9,013 bases of DNA from an uncultured Stomatobaculum sp. (GCA_938010625.1 CALLVJ010000336.1:1-9013), one strand, 5' to 3'; positions 1 through 7,367 are shown, counted from the first letter of the stretch. A program made the numbers and translations. The notes: generated by a model not told the origin, from the letters alone.

Positions 1-45
1 TTAATATTTGAGGCCTATAGCTCTGAGGGTTAAATATTTAGGAAG

Positions 46-252
46 TTAAGGAGAAAGCAGCGGCACCAGAGTCGTGCCGATCAGTGCAACACCGCTGCCA
101 GCCATCAGCTGCTTCATGCCCTGGGACTTGGCACCGAGGTTGTCGTTGCCGTATCCTTCCAGCAGGTTGATAGCTCCCCAGATGCCAAGACCAGCACCCA
201 GTGCGATAACAAGAGTCTGAAGAACAGTTACTGCGCTGTTGAAAAATGCCAT
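46..252 (-). CDS. Maff2 family small membrane protein
   Basis: A 68-residue hydrophobic protein. The start is the ATG at 250-252, reading MAFFNSAVTVLQ, because a strong AGGAGGT lies about 8 nt upstream (261-267); upstream in-frame codons lack such a site. Two membrane segments are visible, about residues 7-31 (VLQTLVIALGAGLGIWG) and 49-66 (LMAGSGVALIGTTLVPLL), joined by a short loop with LLEGYGNDN and a KSQG motif. This pattern and the AFF start are characteristic of the Maff2 family, which in Tn1549-like conjugative elements sits directly after the virD4 coupling-protein gene. It resembles small VirB2/VirB3-sized transfer components in size and topology, and a role in the mating channel is inferred only from position. 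It is separated from virD4 by 200 nt with two hairpins, so it may be expressed at a different level from the upstream genes. Confidence 0.85.
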   Translation of the reverse strand: MAFFNSAVTVLQTLVIALGAGLGIWGAINLLEGYGNDNLGAKSQGMKQLMAGSGVALIGTTLVPLLSP

Positions 253-340
253 AAATGTGTACCTCCTTGTACGCTGCGCCCTTGTGGGCGAATGAATAGT
301 GATTTTCCATCTGCATGTGCACCTGCAAATGGGCAAACAT

Positions 341-372
341 ATAGCCAGGTCTCCAATCAGAAACCTGGCTAT
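341..372. repeat. perfect inverted repeat between virD4 and maff2
   Basis: The 10-bp arms ATAGCCAGGT (341-350) and ACCTGGCTAT (363-372) are perfect inverse complements around a 12-nt loop. No run of U follows on either strand, so this is not a standard intrinsic terminator. It lies in the virD4-maff2 gap next to a second hairpin. A role in mRNA processing or stability, or as a protein-binding site, is inference. Confidence 0.6.
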
Positions 373-375
373 GTA

Positions 376-400
376 AAGAGGTGGCAGCTCGCCGCCTCTT
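376..400. repeat. second hairpin between virD4 and maff2
   Basis: Arms AAGAGGTGGC (376-385) and GCCGCCTCTT (391-400) enclose the 5-nt loop AGCTC. Nine of ten positions pair. The remaining position is a U-G wobble in plus-strand RNA but a C-A mismatch in the minus-strand transcript. Only three nucleotides separate it from the hairpin at 341-372. In the minus-strand message it follows the virD4 stop codon by about 50 nt and is followed by TTACAT, too weak a U tract for confident termination. Confidence 0.5.
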
Positions 401-452
401 CTTATTCTGTTGCCAGCAGCGCACCCATGACATCTTCGTCACCGGAATAAAC

Positions 453-2219
453 TTACTTGGCATGATCTGCGTCAACCACTTCGTACTTATCACCTGGCTT
501 GAGCTTCAGCCGATGGTCAAGAAACGCCTCGATGCTGAACGTGTTTTTCTTATCAGCTCCGGCAGTGAGCTTGTAGTTCGGATGCTGGGTCAGATCGTAC
601 TTATCTGACTTAAACGGCCTGACACCGCGCAGCTGCAAAATGCACTTTCCGCCATCCAGCACAGCCAGTTCATCCACCGAAGCCAGGTCATGCCCAACCT
701 TTTGGTAATTAGTGCCGTATGATGGGCTGTTGCCTCTGGTATCGGAAGTGTTGTACAGATCAATCGTTTCTTTCCCCAGTGCCTGATTCAGCTCTTTTAG
801 CGTAGTCGGCTCCGAACCGCCAAGAAAAATACGAGAATCCATATTGCCGATGATGGTATCGGCATTGTCCTTGTAGATCGCCTTCAACTGGCTCTGCGCC
901 TGAAGCACCAGACATGCCGAGATCTCTCTTGATCGGATAGTGGCGACCAGCTTTTCCAGATTCGGAATCTGGCCGATATTCGCCGCCTCGTCAATCAGGC
1001 ATCTCACATGGACCGGAAGTCTGCCGCCGTACACATCATCCGCCTTCTCACAAAGCAGGTTAAAGAGCTGGGTATAGATCATGCTGATCAGGAAATTAAA
1101 GCTGCCGTCCGTATCGGACATCATCAGGAACAAAGCGGTTTTCTCATCTCCGAGGGTATCCAGTCCAAGCTCGTCATACATCGTGATTTCACGGACTTCC
1201 TGAATATCGAAGGGCGCAAGTCTCGCACCGGCTGAAACGAGTATCGACTTAAGCGTTTTGCCCGCCGCAAGCTTGAACTTGGCATACTGTCTGACAGCAA
1301 AGTGATTCGGCTTCCTTTTCTTCAAATCCTCGAATATCAGATCCACTGGATTCTGGAACTCCTCGTCATCCTCCCGAACCTCCATGGCATTGATGAACTC
1401 GATGAGAGTCGCAAAGTTCTGTTCCTCCTGCGGTGCCTCATAATGAATGTAGCCAATGAGCGCACAGTAGAGCAGCGCCTCTGCTTTGTCCCAGAACGGA
1501 TCTCCTCCCTTGCCTTCTCCCCTAGTATTCGCCATCAGGGTTGTGGTCAGCTTCAGGATGTCCTTTTCCGAGTGGATATAGGCAAACGGGTTATAGTGCA
1601 TCGACTTTTTGAAGTTGATTGTATTGAAGAACCGGATGCGGTATTTCGCCTTAACAAAGGCATTCCCCACCTCAAGAAGAGTCGTTCCTTTCGGATCGGT
1701 TAAAACATAAGAGCTGTGAAGCTGAAGGAGATTCGGCTTAATCCAGAACCTTGTCTTACCGGAGCCGGAACCGCCGACAATCAGCACATTTTTATTTCTC
1801 GCATTGGCGGGGTTCTTTGGTCGGTTGCTCATCATGAGCCGCTCTGTCTTGGTGAGAAGCACATTGTTTTCAAAAACCGGATCCATGAATGGCGCAATGT
1901 CATTCGGGCCGCCCCAGCGGGCAGAACCGTATTCCGCATTGCGCCTGTATTTCTTTGCATTTTTGCCTTTCAGATGAACGGCAAGTTTAAAACACACGCC
2001 ACAGATTAGACCTATCATCAAGTCCGGCGTGTGAAAACTCGGAAGCGGAGAGGCAATCGCTATGCCAAGCGTCGAAAATAACGACAATAGCTTTTCCGAT
2101 GCATTGACGCCTTCCGCCATGCGCCACGCCTCCCCCAAATTGGTACAGATAAGACCAAACACGACATAGGGGATATTCAGAATCAGGCGTTTCCTCAACC
2201 TTGCTCTATCAACCCTCAT
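453..2219 (-). CDS. virD4: VirD4/TraG-type type IV coupling protein
   Basis: A 588-residue coupling ATPase that would link the relaxase-DNA complex to the conjugative type IV secretion channel at the inner face of the membrane. Hydrophobic segments lie at about residues 12-27 and 66-83 with a shorter one near 46-58, giving the usual membrane anchor. The conserved Y-G-SARWG stretch is near residues 97-103. Walker A is GGSGSGKT (149-156), followed by LTDPKG (173-178). Walker B is CLIDEAANIGQIPNLE (407-422), then the LVLQAQSQL segment (437-445) and a FLGGSEPTT block (465-473), all typical of the TraG/TraD C-terminal ATPase core. The ATG overlaps the pcfB stop codon as ATGA, which implies translational coupling. 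Length and motif order are normal, so the enzyme should be intact. After the TAA stop the frame stays open for 16 more codons (405-452). The family call is firm; the substrate relaxase is outside the window. Confidence 0.95.
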   Translation of the reverse strand: MRVDRARLRKRLILNIPYVVFGLICTNLGEAWRMAEGVNASEKLLSLFSTLGIAIASPLPSFHTPDLMIGLICGVCFKLAVHLKGKNAKKYRRNAEYGSARWGGPNDIAPFMDPVFENNVLLTKTERLMMSNRPKNPANARNKNVLIVGGSGSGKTRFWIKPNLLQLHSSYVLTDPKGTTLLEVGNAFVKAKYRIRFFNTINFKKSMHYNPFAYIHSEKDILKLTTTLMANTRGEGKGGDPFWDKAEALLYCALIGYIHYEAPQEEQNFATLIEFINAMEVREDDEEFQNPVDLIFEDLKKRKPNHFAVRQYAKFKLAAGKTLKSILVSAGARLAPFDIQEVREITMYDELGLDTLGDEKTALFLMMSDTDGSFNFLISMIYTQLFNLLCEKADDVYGGRLPVHVRCLIDEAANIGQIPNLEKLVATIRSREISACLVLQAQSQLKAIYKDNADTIIGNMDSRIFLGGSEPTTLKELNQALGKETIDLYNTSDTRGNSPSYGTNYQKVGHDLASVDELAVLDGGKCILQLRGVRPFKSDKYDLTQHPNYKLTAGADKKNTFSIEAFLDHRLKLKPGDKYEVVDADHAK

Positions 2220-2710
2220 CGTGACTGCTCCCTCTGCCTGTCCCTGCTAATCACCTTTGCCGGGATGTCCCTGACCGCGTCCATCAGCTTGTGCAGTGTC
2301 TTCAGCACGCTCGGCCGCCTGTTTTTCGCAAAGACCTCTGCGGAGTACGCATTGAAGGCGGCCGTCATGGCATCCGCATCCCGCGCCTTAAAGAACACGA
2401 GATACTTCGGCGGATTCACCGACTTATCCCTGGTAATGGCATAGTCCACACCGAATTCTCTGGCATGCTTTTCAAAGCCCTTTAGGTCTGTTCCTGCAAT
2501 GTCGATGTTGGTGACGCCCTGATTCTGACCGACCAGCTCCCGTATGGTCTGCTTGCCTTTCGGCGGAAGATTCCGTTTGGCTTCGGCCTTCGCCTCACTT
2601 TCCTTAAGCTTCCGAATGCCCCACAAAGCCAGGCGAAGCGTAATGCGAGCTGACAGCTTGGTCGTACTGATTGCCAGATTGACTGTCCTGTTCTCGACCT
2701 CTTCCTGCAA
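2216..2710 (-). CDS. PcfB family protein (DUF3801)
   Basis: A 164-residue protein starting at a TTG codon (2708-2710). The start is set by AGGAGG at 2720-2725 with 9-nt spacing; the nearby ATG at 2715-2717 is in another frame. The N-terminus reads MQEEVENRTVNLAISTTKL, followed by a basic alpha-helical stretch (about 30-55), then the conserved core with the GTDLKGFEKHAREFGVDYAI block (about 73-92) and YLVFFKARDADAM (about 103-115). This matches the DUF3801/PcfB family, named from plasmid pCF10, whose members are accessory relaxosome factors encoded next to the coupling protein. The tail (about 140-164) is strongly basic, which suits DNA or relaxase contact. Its stop codon overlaps the virD4 start (ATGA), so the two are probably made together. 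No fault is seen in the reading frame. Confidence 0.85.
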   Translation of the reverse strand: MQEEVENRTVNLAISTTKLSARITLRLALWGIRKLKESEAKAEAKRNLPPKGKQTIRELVGQNQGVTNIDIAGTDLKGFEKHAREFGVDYAITRDKSVNPPKYLVFFKARDADAMTAAFNAYSAEVFAKNRRPSVLKTLHKLMDAVRDIPAKVISRDRQREQSR

Positions 2711-2719
2711 GCGTCATCA

Positions 2720-2725
2720 CCTCCT
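2720..2725 (-). promoter_or_regulatory. ribosome binding site fixing a TTG start for pcfB
   Basis: A perfect AGGAGG lies 9 nt before the TTG at 2710-2708. The site sits in the 19-nt gap between the DUF5688/DUF3846 gene and pcfB and is the reason for choosing the TTG. Confidence 0.75.
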
Positions 2726-2729
2726 TTCT

Positions 2730-4148
2730 TTAACGTTCATCGTGCCCGGTTTTCCTCGGTTTCGATTTAGAGCCGACCGTATCGGTATCCCTTGTCTTGG
2801 TAGCCTTCCTTGTTTCCTGTTCCTTCTTAGTGATGGGAAGCGCCATAATATGATTGCCCATACGGAGAAATGCCTCCGGCTGATGGAAGAGCTTCTCGAA
2901 CTTGTTAATCTGTGCCTGTGTCAGAGAGGCGAAGCTTTCCTCGGTGAGACCGGTCACCAGAAAAGACCCGGCGACTACGTCGTAGACCTCGCCATTCTCA
3001 TCGCGGAGCGCCCGGTTGAGCGGCAGGCCGTTCATCTTGCCTTCCTCATTTAAGATTAAGCCGACCTTCTCCTCAAAGGGATAGACCACCTCGATATAGC
3101 CGCAAACGGCCTTCTGCAGATCCGAAAGATCAGACCCGATCTCAACGACTTTCGGATACCGGTTCGGCTCTACCAGAAGTACGGTGAGGCTCTTAGGCTG
3201 TTCCGGTTCATCTTCTGCAAAGAGAGCCTCTGCCAACATGGCCTCACGGAGTTCAAAGCTGCGGGCGTTCTCAAAGAGATGTGCCTCGCTGTCATAGTGA
3301 AACACGCTATCGGAAAGCCGGTCCGCCGGAGCAACTTCAGCTTCATTGATATCGCGCACCATCTGCTCAAGTTGCGTCAGTGCAACGCTGCCATCATCTG
3401 CAACTAAGAGAACTTCATGGATAGAGGAGGGAAGCACATAGAAATCCCCGCCGATTGTCTCAACCGCCCGCTCAAGAAAGCCCGGGTATTGGATCACCGA
3501 GGCTCCGTTCATGCCGCCCTCGACCGTTGCCACCCAAAGAGGAGAAGGCTCATCGGAACGGAAATCTGCCCTGTCACCTGCCATCTCCTGCAGAACCTCA
3601 TTCATGTTCCGAAGACTTGCCGGATAATTTTTAACGGCCGCGTCAATCGCATCCGCCGCCAGCCGCTCCCTAGTGATGTCGTAGCTCTTTAACATCGTAT
3701 CGGTCACCAGAACGCTGGACGTTCCGCGTTCATTGCTGCCTAAGTCAAAGCGATAAACCACCGCCATGTCCTCTATCATCTCATGGGGAATCTCGGCAAG
3801 TTTCTCTTCATTCCCCTTAACCGGAATCATCTGAAGCATCAAAGTTTCCTTCATCTGCTCATAGTTGCCGAGGACATTCCAGTCAAGCTGCGGCATGTTC
3901 TGAGAAGCCTCCCGAACCGCACTCTCAATCATGTCCATCACCTGATGCTCGGAAGCACCGGTATTTGTGCGCTCATAGTAGGCATCCAGGTTCAGGCTTG
4001 CGCTCACCTTGCTGCCGGGAAGTGTAACCATAAGCCCCTCATAGGACTCTCCCTGCAGCTTCTTCATCTCCCGGGATCCGAATTCCAGATTCGGGAAACG
4101 TTCGCGCATTTCATCTATTACTGCCTTTTTGAAAACATCAAAATCCAT
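2730..4148 (-). CDS. DUF5688 protein with C-terminal DUF3846 domain
   Basis: A 472-residue soluble protein with no signal peptide or membrane segment. Residues 1 to about 310 match the DUF5688 pattern: a start MDFDVFKKAV, the block SLNLDAYYER (51-60), and the VYRFDLG...VLVTDTMLKSY segment (131-156). Residues about 320-430 match DUF3846: LLVEPNRYPKVVEI (324-337), GYIEVVYPFEEKVGLILNEE (350-369), GLPLNRALRDENGEVYDVVA (374-393) and FLVTGLTEESF (396-406). The last 33 residues are lysine- and arginine-rich. Both domains are common accessory proteins of Clostridial conjugative elements with no proven function. The ATG at 4146-4148 has AGGAGG at 4157-4162 with 8-nt spacing, inside the end of the preceding gene, whose stop is 3 nt upstream. 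Domain names rest on recognition of conserved segments; a defence-evasion or regulatory role would be a guess. Confidence 0.75.
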   Translation of the reverse strand: MDFDVFKKAVIDEMRERFPNLEFGSREMKKLQGESYEGLMVTLPGSKVSASLNLDAYYERTNTGASEHQVMDMIESAVREASQNMPQLDWNVLGNYEQMKETLMLQMIPVKGNEEKLAEIPHEMIEDMAVVYRFDLGSNERGTSSVLVTDTMLKSYDITRERLAADAIDAAVKNYPASLRNMNEVLQEMAGDRADFRSDEPSPLWVATVEGGMNGASVIQYPGFLERAVETIGGDFYVLPSSIHEVLLVADDGSVALTQLEQMVRDINEAEVAPADRLSDSVFHYDSEAHLFENARSFELREAMLAEALFAEDEPEQPKSLTVLLVEPNRYPKVVEIGSDLSDLQKAVCGYIEVVYPFEEKVGLILNEEGKMNGLPLNRALRDENGEVYDVVAGSFLVTGLTEESFASLTQAQINKFEKLFHQPEAFLRMGNHIMALPITKKEQETRKATKTRDTDTVGSKSKPRKTGHDER

Positions 4149-4151
4149 GTG

Positions 4152-4682
4152 TCAGTCCTCCTTTTCCAGCAGGAAGCCGATTGCTTCCGCATTGTTTTTC
4201 GCATAAATGGTGTGAGACGTGAGGTATGCCAGCGCTTCACAGAATTCCACTGCGCTTAAATCCATGCAGGCATCCATCCCATCCTCATTGATAACGGGGT
4301 GTGCGATATAGAGAGGTCCGGTCACCAGGACACTTCCGTCCTTACGCGAACGGGCATATTCCTTCGGGTACATCGCCATCAGCTCATCCGTGATAAAGTG
4401 ACTGATAAAACCGGACATGCTGTGATTCAACATGATTTCCTCAATCGCCTCGACCTCCTCAATCAGATGGAAGCTATTGTTAAGCTCCGCATAGAGGACG
4501 ATGGCCTCCTCTTCGTAGACATCCTCATCTTCTTCGCCTGCAGTCACATCGTCCGGTTCCTCCAAAATTTCTCCGGTCTCGCGGAAGAACTCATTCCACT
4601 TTTCGGTGAGAACTTTTGCCTTCTTAATCTGCCGGTAATGACACATGGTCTCTGCCATGCGTGCCATTGCTTCTTTCGTCAT
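4152..4682 (-). CDS. hypothetical acidic protein of the ICE transfer region
   Basis: A 176-residue protein that I do not recognise. It starts at the ATG at 4680-4682, with AGGAG at 4692-4696 about 9 nt upstream. Residues 1-35 are basic and probably helical (CHYRQIKKAKVLTEKWNEFF at 14-33). Residues 37-83 form a strongly acidic stretch including GEEDEDVYEEE (49-59) and IEEVEAIEEIM (74-84). The remainder looks globular and mixed, with HSMSGFISHFITDELMAMYP (87-106). No membrane segment, metal-binding cluster or ATPase motif is visible. It is the first gene after the parB-side terminator-like hairpin and ends 3 nt before the DUF5688/DUF3846 gene, so it probably leads the downstream transcription unit. 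The coding frame, ribosome binding site and tight packing make it a real gene; a function cannot be given. Confidence 0.75.
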   Translation of the reverse strand: MTKEAMARMAETMCHYRQIKKAKVLTEKWNEFFRETGEILEEPDDVTAGEEDEDVYEEEAIVLYAELNNSFHLIEEVEAIEEIMLNHSMSGFISHFITDELMAMYPKEYARSRKDGSVLVTGPLYIAHPVINEDGMDACMDLSAVEFCEALAYLTSHTIYAKNNAEAIGFLLEKED

Positions 4683-4700
4683 CCGCTATCGCTCCTTTCC

Positions 4701-4715
4701 TGCCGGTTTTCGGCA
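4701..4715. repeat. short hairpin before the acidic protein gene
   Basis: TGCCG and CGGCA pair around a GTTTT loop, directly next to the ribosome binding site at 4692-4696 in the minus-strand message. The stem is only 5 bp, but its position could affect access to that site. Confidence 0.3.
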
Positions 4716-4746
4716 AAAGAAAAACGTCCCCGATTCCTCAAGGACG
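4715..4746 (-). terminator. terminator-like hairpin after parB
   Basis: In the minus-strand transcript a GC-rich 5-bp stem CGTCC/GGACG (4742-4746 with 4725-4729, 12-nt loop) is followed directly by TTTTTCTTTT (4715-4724). It begins about 20 nt after the parB stop. The U-rich tail is good but the stem is short and the loop long, so termination would be partial. It could separate replication/partition genes from the transfer block. Confidence 0.45.
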
Positions 4747-4765
4747 CTGTTCACTGGGTATAGTA

Positions 4766-5692
4766 TTATCGCTCCTGATCCCGGCCTTTCTTTTTCTGCC
4801 ACTGATCAAGGAGTTTCAGAATGGTGCTCTGCATCTGCTGCGTGGTGTAAGATCTGGGAAAGTACTTCCTAAGCTGCTCGTTCCGAAAGGTAACCCGCTC
4901 AAGATCCCCTTTCTTTACTTCATTCATAATTTCTCTTGCGGCATCCAGGGTGAAACCGCCTTCCTGACTCAATTTTTTCAGACGCTGTGCCTGGGAGAGA
5001 GACGGGGCCGCCTGCACCTCATCCATGGCCTGGATGAACATTTCCTGTTCCTCTGCCTTCAGGTAAGAAAGTTCAACTGCGGGGTTGAAGGAAATCTGCT
5101 TTTGGTCGACCATATCCAAGACCTCAGGGGTGAGATAAGTCAGGCGGATGTATCGCTGTATTTGGTTTCGACTTTCACCAAGTTCTTCAGCCATTACCTG
5201 GTCAGTTCTCAACTTTGTCCCAACTTGGGACGAAGTTAAATCTGTCCTTGATCCCTGATGTTTCATGGCTTCCAGCTTCATCTTGTACGCATAGGCTCTC
5301 TCGCTCGGCAGAATGTTTTCTCTCTGCAGATTGGAATCCACCATGAGCACCGTCGCTGCATCATCATCCATACGGCGAACCAGTACCGGAACTTCTGTGA
5401 GTCCCGCAAGCTCTGCTGCGTGTGCCCTCCGGTGTCCGGAGATAATCTCGTAGCTGCCATCCTCCAGCGGCCGCGCAATCAGAGGCGTCAAGACGCCGTA
5501 TTGAGCAATGCTCTCCGTTGTCCGGAGCATTGCTTCGTCATCCACCACCTTGAAAGGGTGCTCCTTAAAGGGCACCAGCGCGCTGAGACGGATGCTCTGC
5601 ACACGCTCAAGCTGGCTTTCCGCACGGCTCTCATCTGTCTCAAAGATATCATCGTAGCTGGTCAAGCTGATGTTTCCGCCTCTTTTCGGCAT
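4766..5692 (-). CDS. parB: ParB/Spo0J-family partition protein
   Basis: A 308-residue DNA-binding CTPase that would load at a centromere-like site and work with the adjacent ParA to segregate the circular element. The ParB/Srx domain covers about residues 30-125, with the LTPLIARP motif (68-75), the nucleotide-pocket motif SGHRRAHAAE (85-94) and DSNLQRENILPSERA (119-133). A central helix-turn-helix lies near 165-187 (VMAEELGESRNQIQRYIRL). The C-terminus (about 265-308) is shorter than in chromosomal Spo0J and ends in a basic tail. GHRR replaces the commoner GERR, a variation seen in ICE and plasmid ParB proteins. The ATG at 5690-5692 lies inside the end of parA and is chosen because AGGAGG (5702-5707) sits 9 nt upstream, within parA codons. 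The consensus parS of Spo0J was not seen in the window. Confidence 0.93.
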   Translation of the reverse strand: MPKRGGNISLTSYDDIFETDESRAESQLERVQSIRLSALVPFKEHPFKVVDDEAMLRTTESIAQYGVLTPLIARPLEDGSYEIISGHRRAHAAELAGLTEVPVLVRRMDDDAATVLMVDSNLQRENILPSERAYAYKMKLEAMKHQGSRTDLTSSQVGTKLRTDQVMAEELGESRNQIQRYIRLTYLTPEVLDMVDQKQISFNPAVELSYLKAEEQEMFIQAMDEVQAAPSLSQAQRLKKLSQEGGFTLDAAREIMNEVKKGDLERVTFRNEQLRKYFPRSYTTQQMQSTILKLLDQWQKKKGRDQER

Positions 5693-6473
5693 TTGCCATC
5701 ACCTCCTTTGTCAGACTCTGATAAGCTTCGGCGACCTTGCCTCCGGGATCATGTTTGAAAATGCTCACGCCCTCGGCGCTGATTTCTGCCGCCCGGACGG
5801 AACGCGGAATATCCGCATCATAGACCTTTAGCCTTCCTCCATAGGTGTCACGAATCAGAGCACTAATCTCTTTTGCGAAATTCGTGCGGTAATCCACCAT
5901 GGTCAGCAGTATCCCTTCAATCCTGAGCTTCGGATTAATCTGGCGCTTCACCTTGTTGACCGTCTGAAGCAACTGTTCCAGACCTTTAGCAGAAAGATAA
6001 TTGGCCTGAACGGGAATCAGCACCTGATCCGAGGCAGCAAGTGCGTTGACGGTGAGCATCCCGAGAGAAGGCATACAGTCCAGCAAAATGAAATCATAGC
6101 GATCTTTTACGGTCTCCAGATATTGCTTCAGAATCGTTTCCCGACTCATGGCATTGACCAATGACACCTCAAGACCAGACAGCGTGATATTTGCAGGCAC
6201 AAGCTCAATTCCCTCTTCATGCTGTAATATTCCCTCCTTCGGCGCAAGCGGCTGATCCTGCATGACCTTTGCCATCAAATCCGTCAAGGTGACCGGAAGA
6301 TCATCCGGTCTGAAATGCCCTAGCGCAATCGTAAGAGAGCCCTGTGGATCCGTATCGATTAGCAGCACCCGCTTCCCTTCTCTGGTAAGACCGATTCCGA
6401 GATTTTCACAGGTGGTGGTCTTGCCGGTACCTCCCTTCTGATTGACGACTGCCATCACTGTGGCTTTCGACAT
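5649..6473 (-). CDS. parA: ParA/Soj-family partition ATPase
   Basis: A 274-residue ATPase of the ParA/MinD group. The deviant Walker A is KGGTGKTT (13-20), with the signature lysine in QKGG; Walker A' is LLIDTDPQGS (37-46) and Walker B is FILLDCMPS (128-136). The C-terminal half contains the IPVQANYLSAKGLEQLL segment (153-169) and DADIPRSVRAAEIS (219-232), typical of Soj-type ParA. There is no N-terminal DNA-binding extension, so it belongs to the short (type Ib-like) class and autoregulation by this protein is unlikely. The ATG at 6471-6473 has GGGAGG at 6484-6489, 10 nt away, overlapping the rep stop codon. The 3' end overlaps parB by 44 nt. All catalytic motifs are present. With rep and parB it forms a plasmid-type maintenance cassette. 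Confidence 0.95.
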   Translation of the reverse strand: MSKATVMAVVNQKGGTGKTTTCENLGIGLTREGKRVLLIDTDPQGSLTIALGHFRPDDLPVTLTDLMAKVMQDQPLAPKEGILQHEEGIELVPANITLSGLEVSLVNAMSRETILKQYLETVKDRYDFILLDCMPSLGMLTVNALAASDQVLIPVQANYLSAKGLEQLLQTVNKVKRQINPKLRIEGILLTMVDYRTNFAKEISALIRDTYGGRLKVYDADIPRSVRAAEISAEGVSIFKHDPGGKVAEAYQSLTKEVMANAEKRRKHQLDQLR

Positions 6474-6488
6474 TAATTGATCACCTCC

Positions 6489-7367
6489 CTAAAACTGGCC
6501 TGTGGCCATGTCGTTGTTTACCCACGCCTGATAAAAGGGGCGGATTGTCGCGGGCGCATTGTAGAGCGCGGTCAAGGGATACTGTCTGATATTCCGCACT
6601 CTGGTCGTGTTCTCGGAAAGGCACTTCAGAACATAGCGGATATGCTCTGCGTTCAGCTTCATGAATCGACTCTTTACTACTGCAAGCGGCTTATCATCGC
6701 CGGCGATACGGATAAGACTTCGCTTGGAACAACAGACATCCACCATGATATCTAGAATGCCGAGAATGGTTTCCTCTTCGCCAAGATTCTCCCGAAGCAG
6801 CACGTCAATGGACAACGATTCTCTGAAATAGCGCTCATACTCGTTGCGTTCACACATTCCATCCTCATCAAACCCCAATCGGATGGGATTGATATCGTTA
6901 TTCTCAGTATTGTTATGATTAGTATTGATTCCTCGTGATTTCGGGTAATCTGCAGTTGTGATATTCACGGCTCCGGAATCGTGGTTTTCACGATTCTGAA
7001 TTCGTGCCATCATAGATCCTTCCACACCGGTAATGAAATTCTTTACGAAGATCAGATTCGGCTTTCCGAGTCCCTGCCGTTTCCGCTCAATCAGACCACA
7101 TTTCTTTTCAAGCTCATCCAGAAGCTTCGTGGCTTTCTGGTCGGCACAGTTCATGTCCTCCATGATCTGTTCGATGGTGTAGATGATATACACCCGCCCC
7201 TTTTCATCTCCCCACTTGTTCTTGACGGACAGATTCAGCTTATCGAGCATGATGCCGTACAGGATTTTGGCCTCCGCTGACAGCTGCTTGAACTGCGCCT
7301 TTGTAAAAAGCACTTTGGGAACCCGATAGAAGGAAAACTGTTCCGCCTGAGCGGCTTCTTGCGGAAT
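6489..7367 (-). CDS. RepA_N-type replication initiator (start uncertain)
   Basis: A replication initiator with the RepA_N winged-helix region followed by a DUF6017-like C-terminal domain. The best-supported N-terminus includes FSFYRVPKVLFTKAQF, encoded in frame up to about 7337, but the frame contains no ATG, GTG or TTG before the GTG at 7311-7313, which would remove FSFYRVPK. I mark a possible ATT start at 7365-7367 (292 residues), with GGAG at 7376-7379 and 8-nt spacing. In that numbering conserved blocks are SAEAKILYGIMLDKL (30-44), GRVYIIYTIEQIMEDM (57-72) and KPNLIFVKNFI (102-112). The C-terminal part contains VVKSRFMKLNAEHIRYVL and TALYNAPATI, as in DUF6017. The 5' end overlaps the preceding cysteine-rich gene by about 130 nt in another frame. 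Identity as Rep is firm; the start could be a rare ATT, a frameshift product, or the result of a small deletion. Confidence 0.85.
   Translation of the reverse strand: MPQEAAQAEQFSFYRVPKVLFTKAQFKQLSAEAKILYGIMLDKLNLSVKNKWGDEKGRVYIIYTIEQIMEDMNCADQKATKLLDELEKKCGLIERKRQGLGKPNLIFVKNFITGVEGSMMARIQNRENHDSGAVNITTADYPKSRGINTNHNNTENNDINPIRLGFDEDGMCERNEYERYFRESLSIDVLLRENLGEEETILGILDIMVDVCCSKRSLIRIAGDDKPLAVVKSRFMKLNAEHIRYVLKCLSENTTRVRNIRQYPLTALYNAPATIRPFYQAWVNNDMATGQF

Noticed and set aside
253..336. Longer N-terminus for the Maff2 protein, starting near 336
   Set aside because: The added residues are not hydrophobic or family-like, and the strong AGGAGGT is positioned for the ATG at 250-252.
381..5758. 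Many plus-strand reading frames opposite the operon
   Set aside because: They lie antisense to well-supported genes, have low-complexity or arginine/leucine-rich translations and no family motifs.
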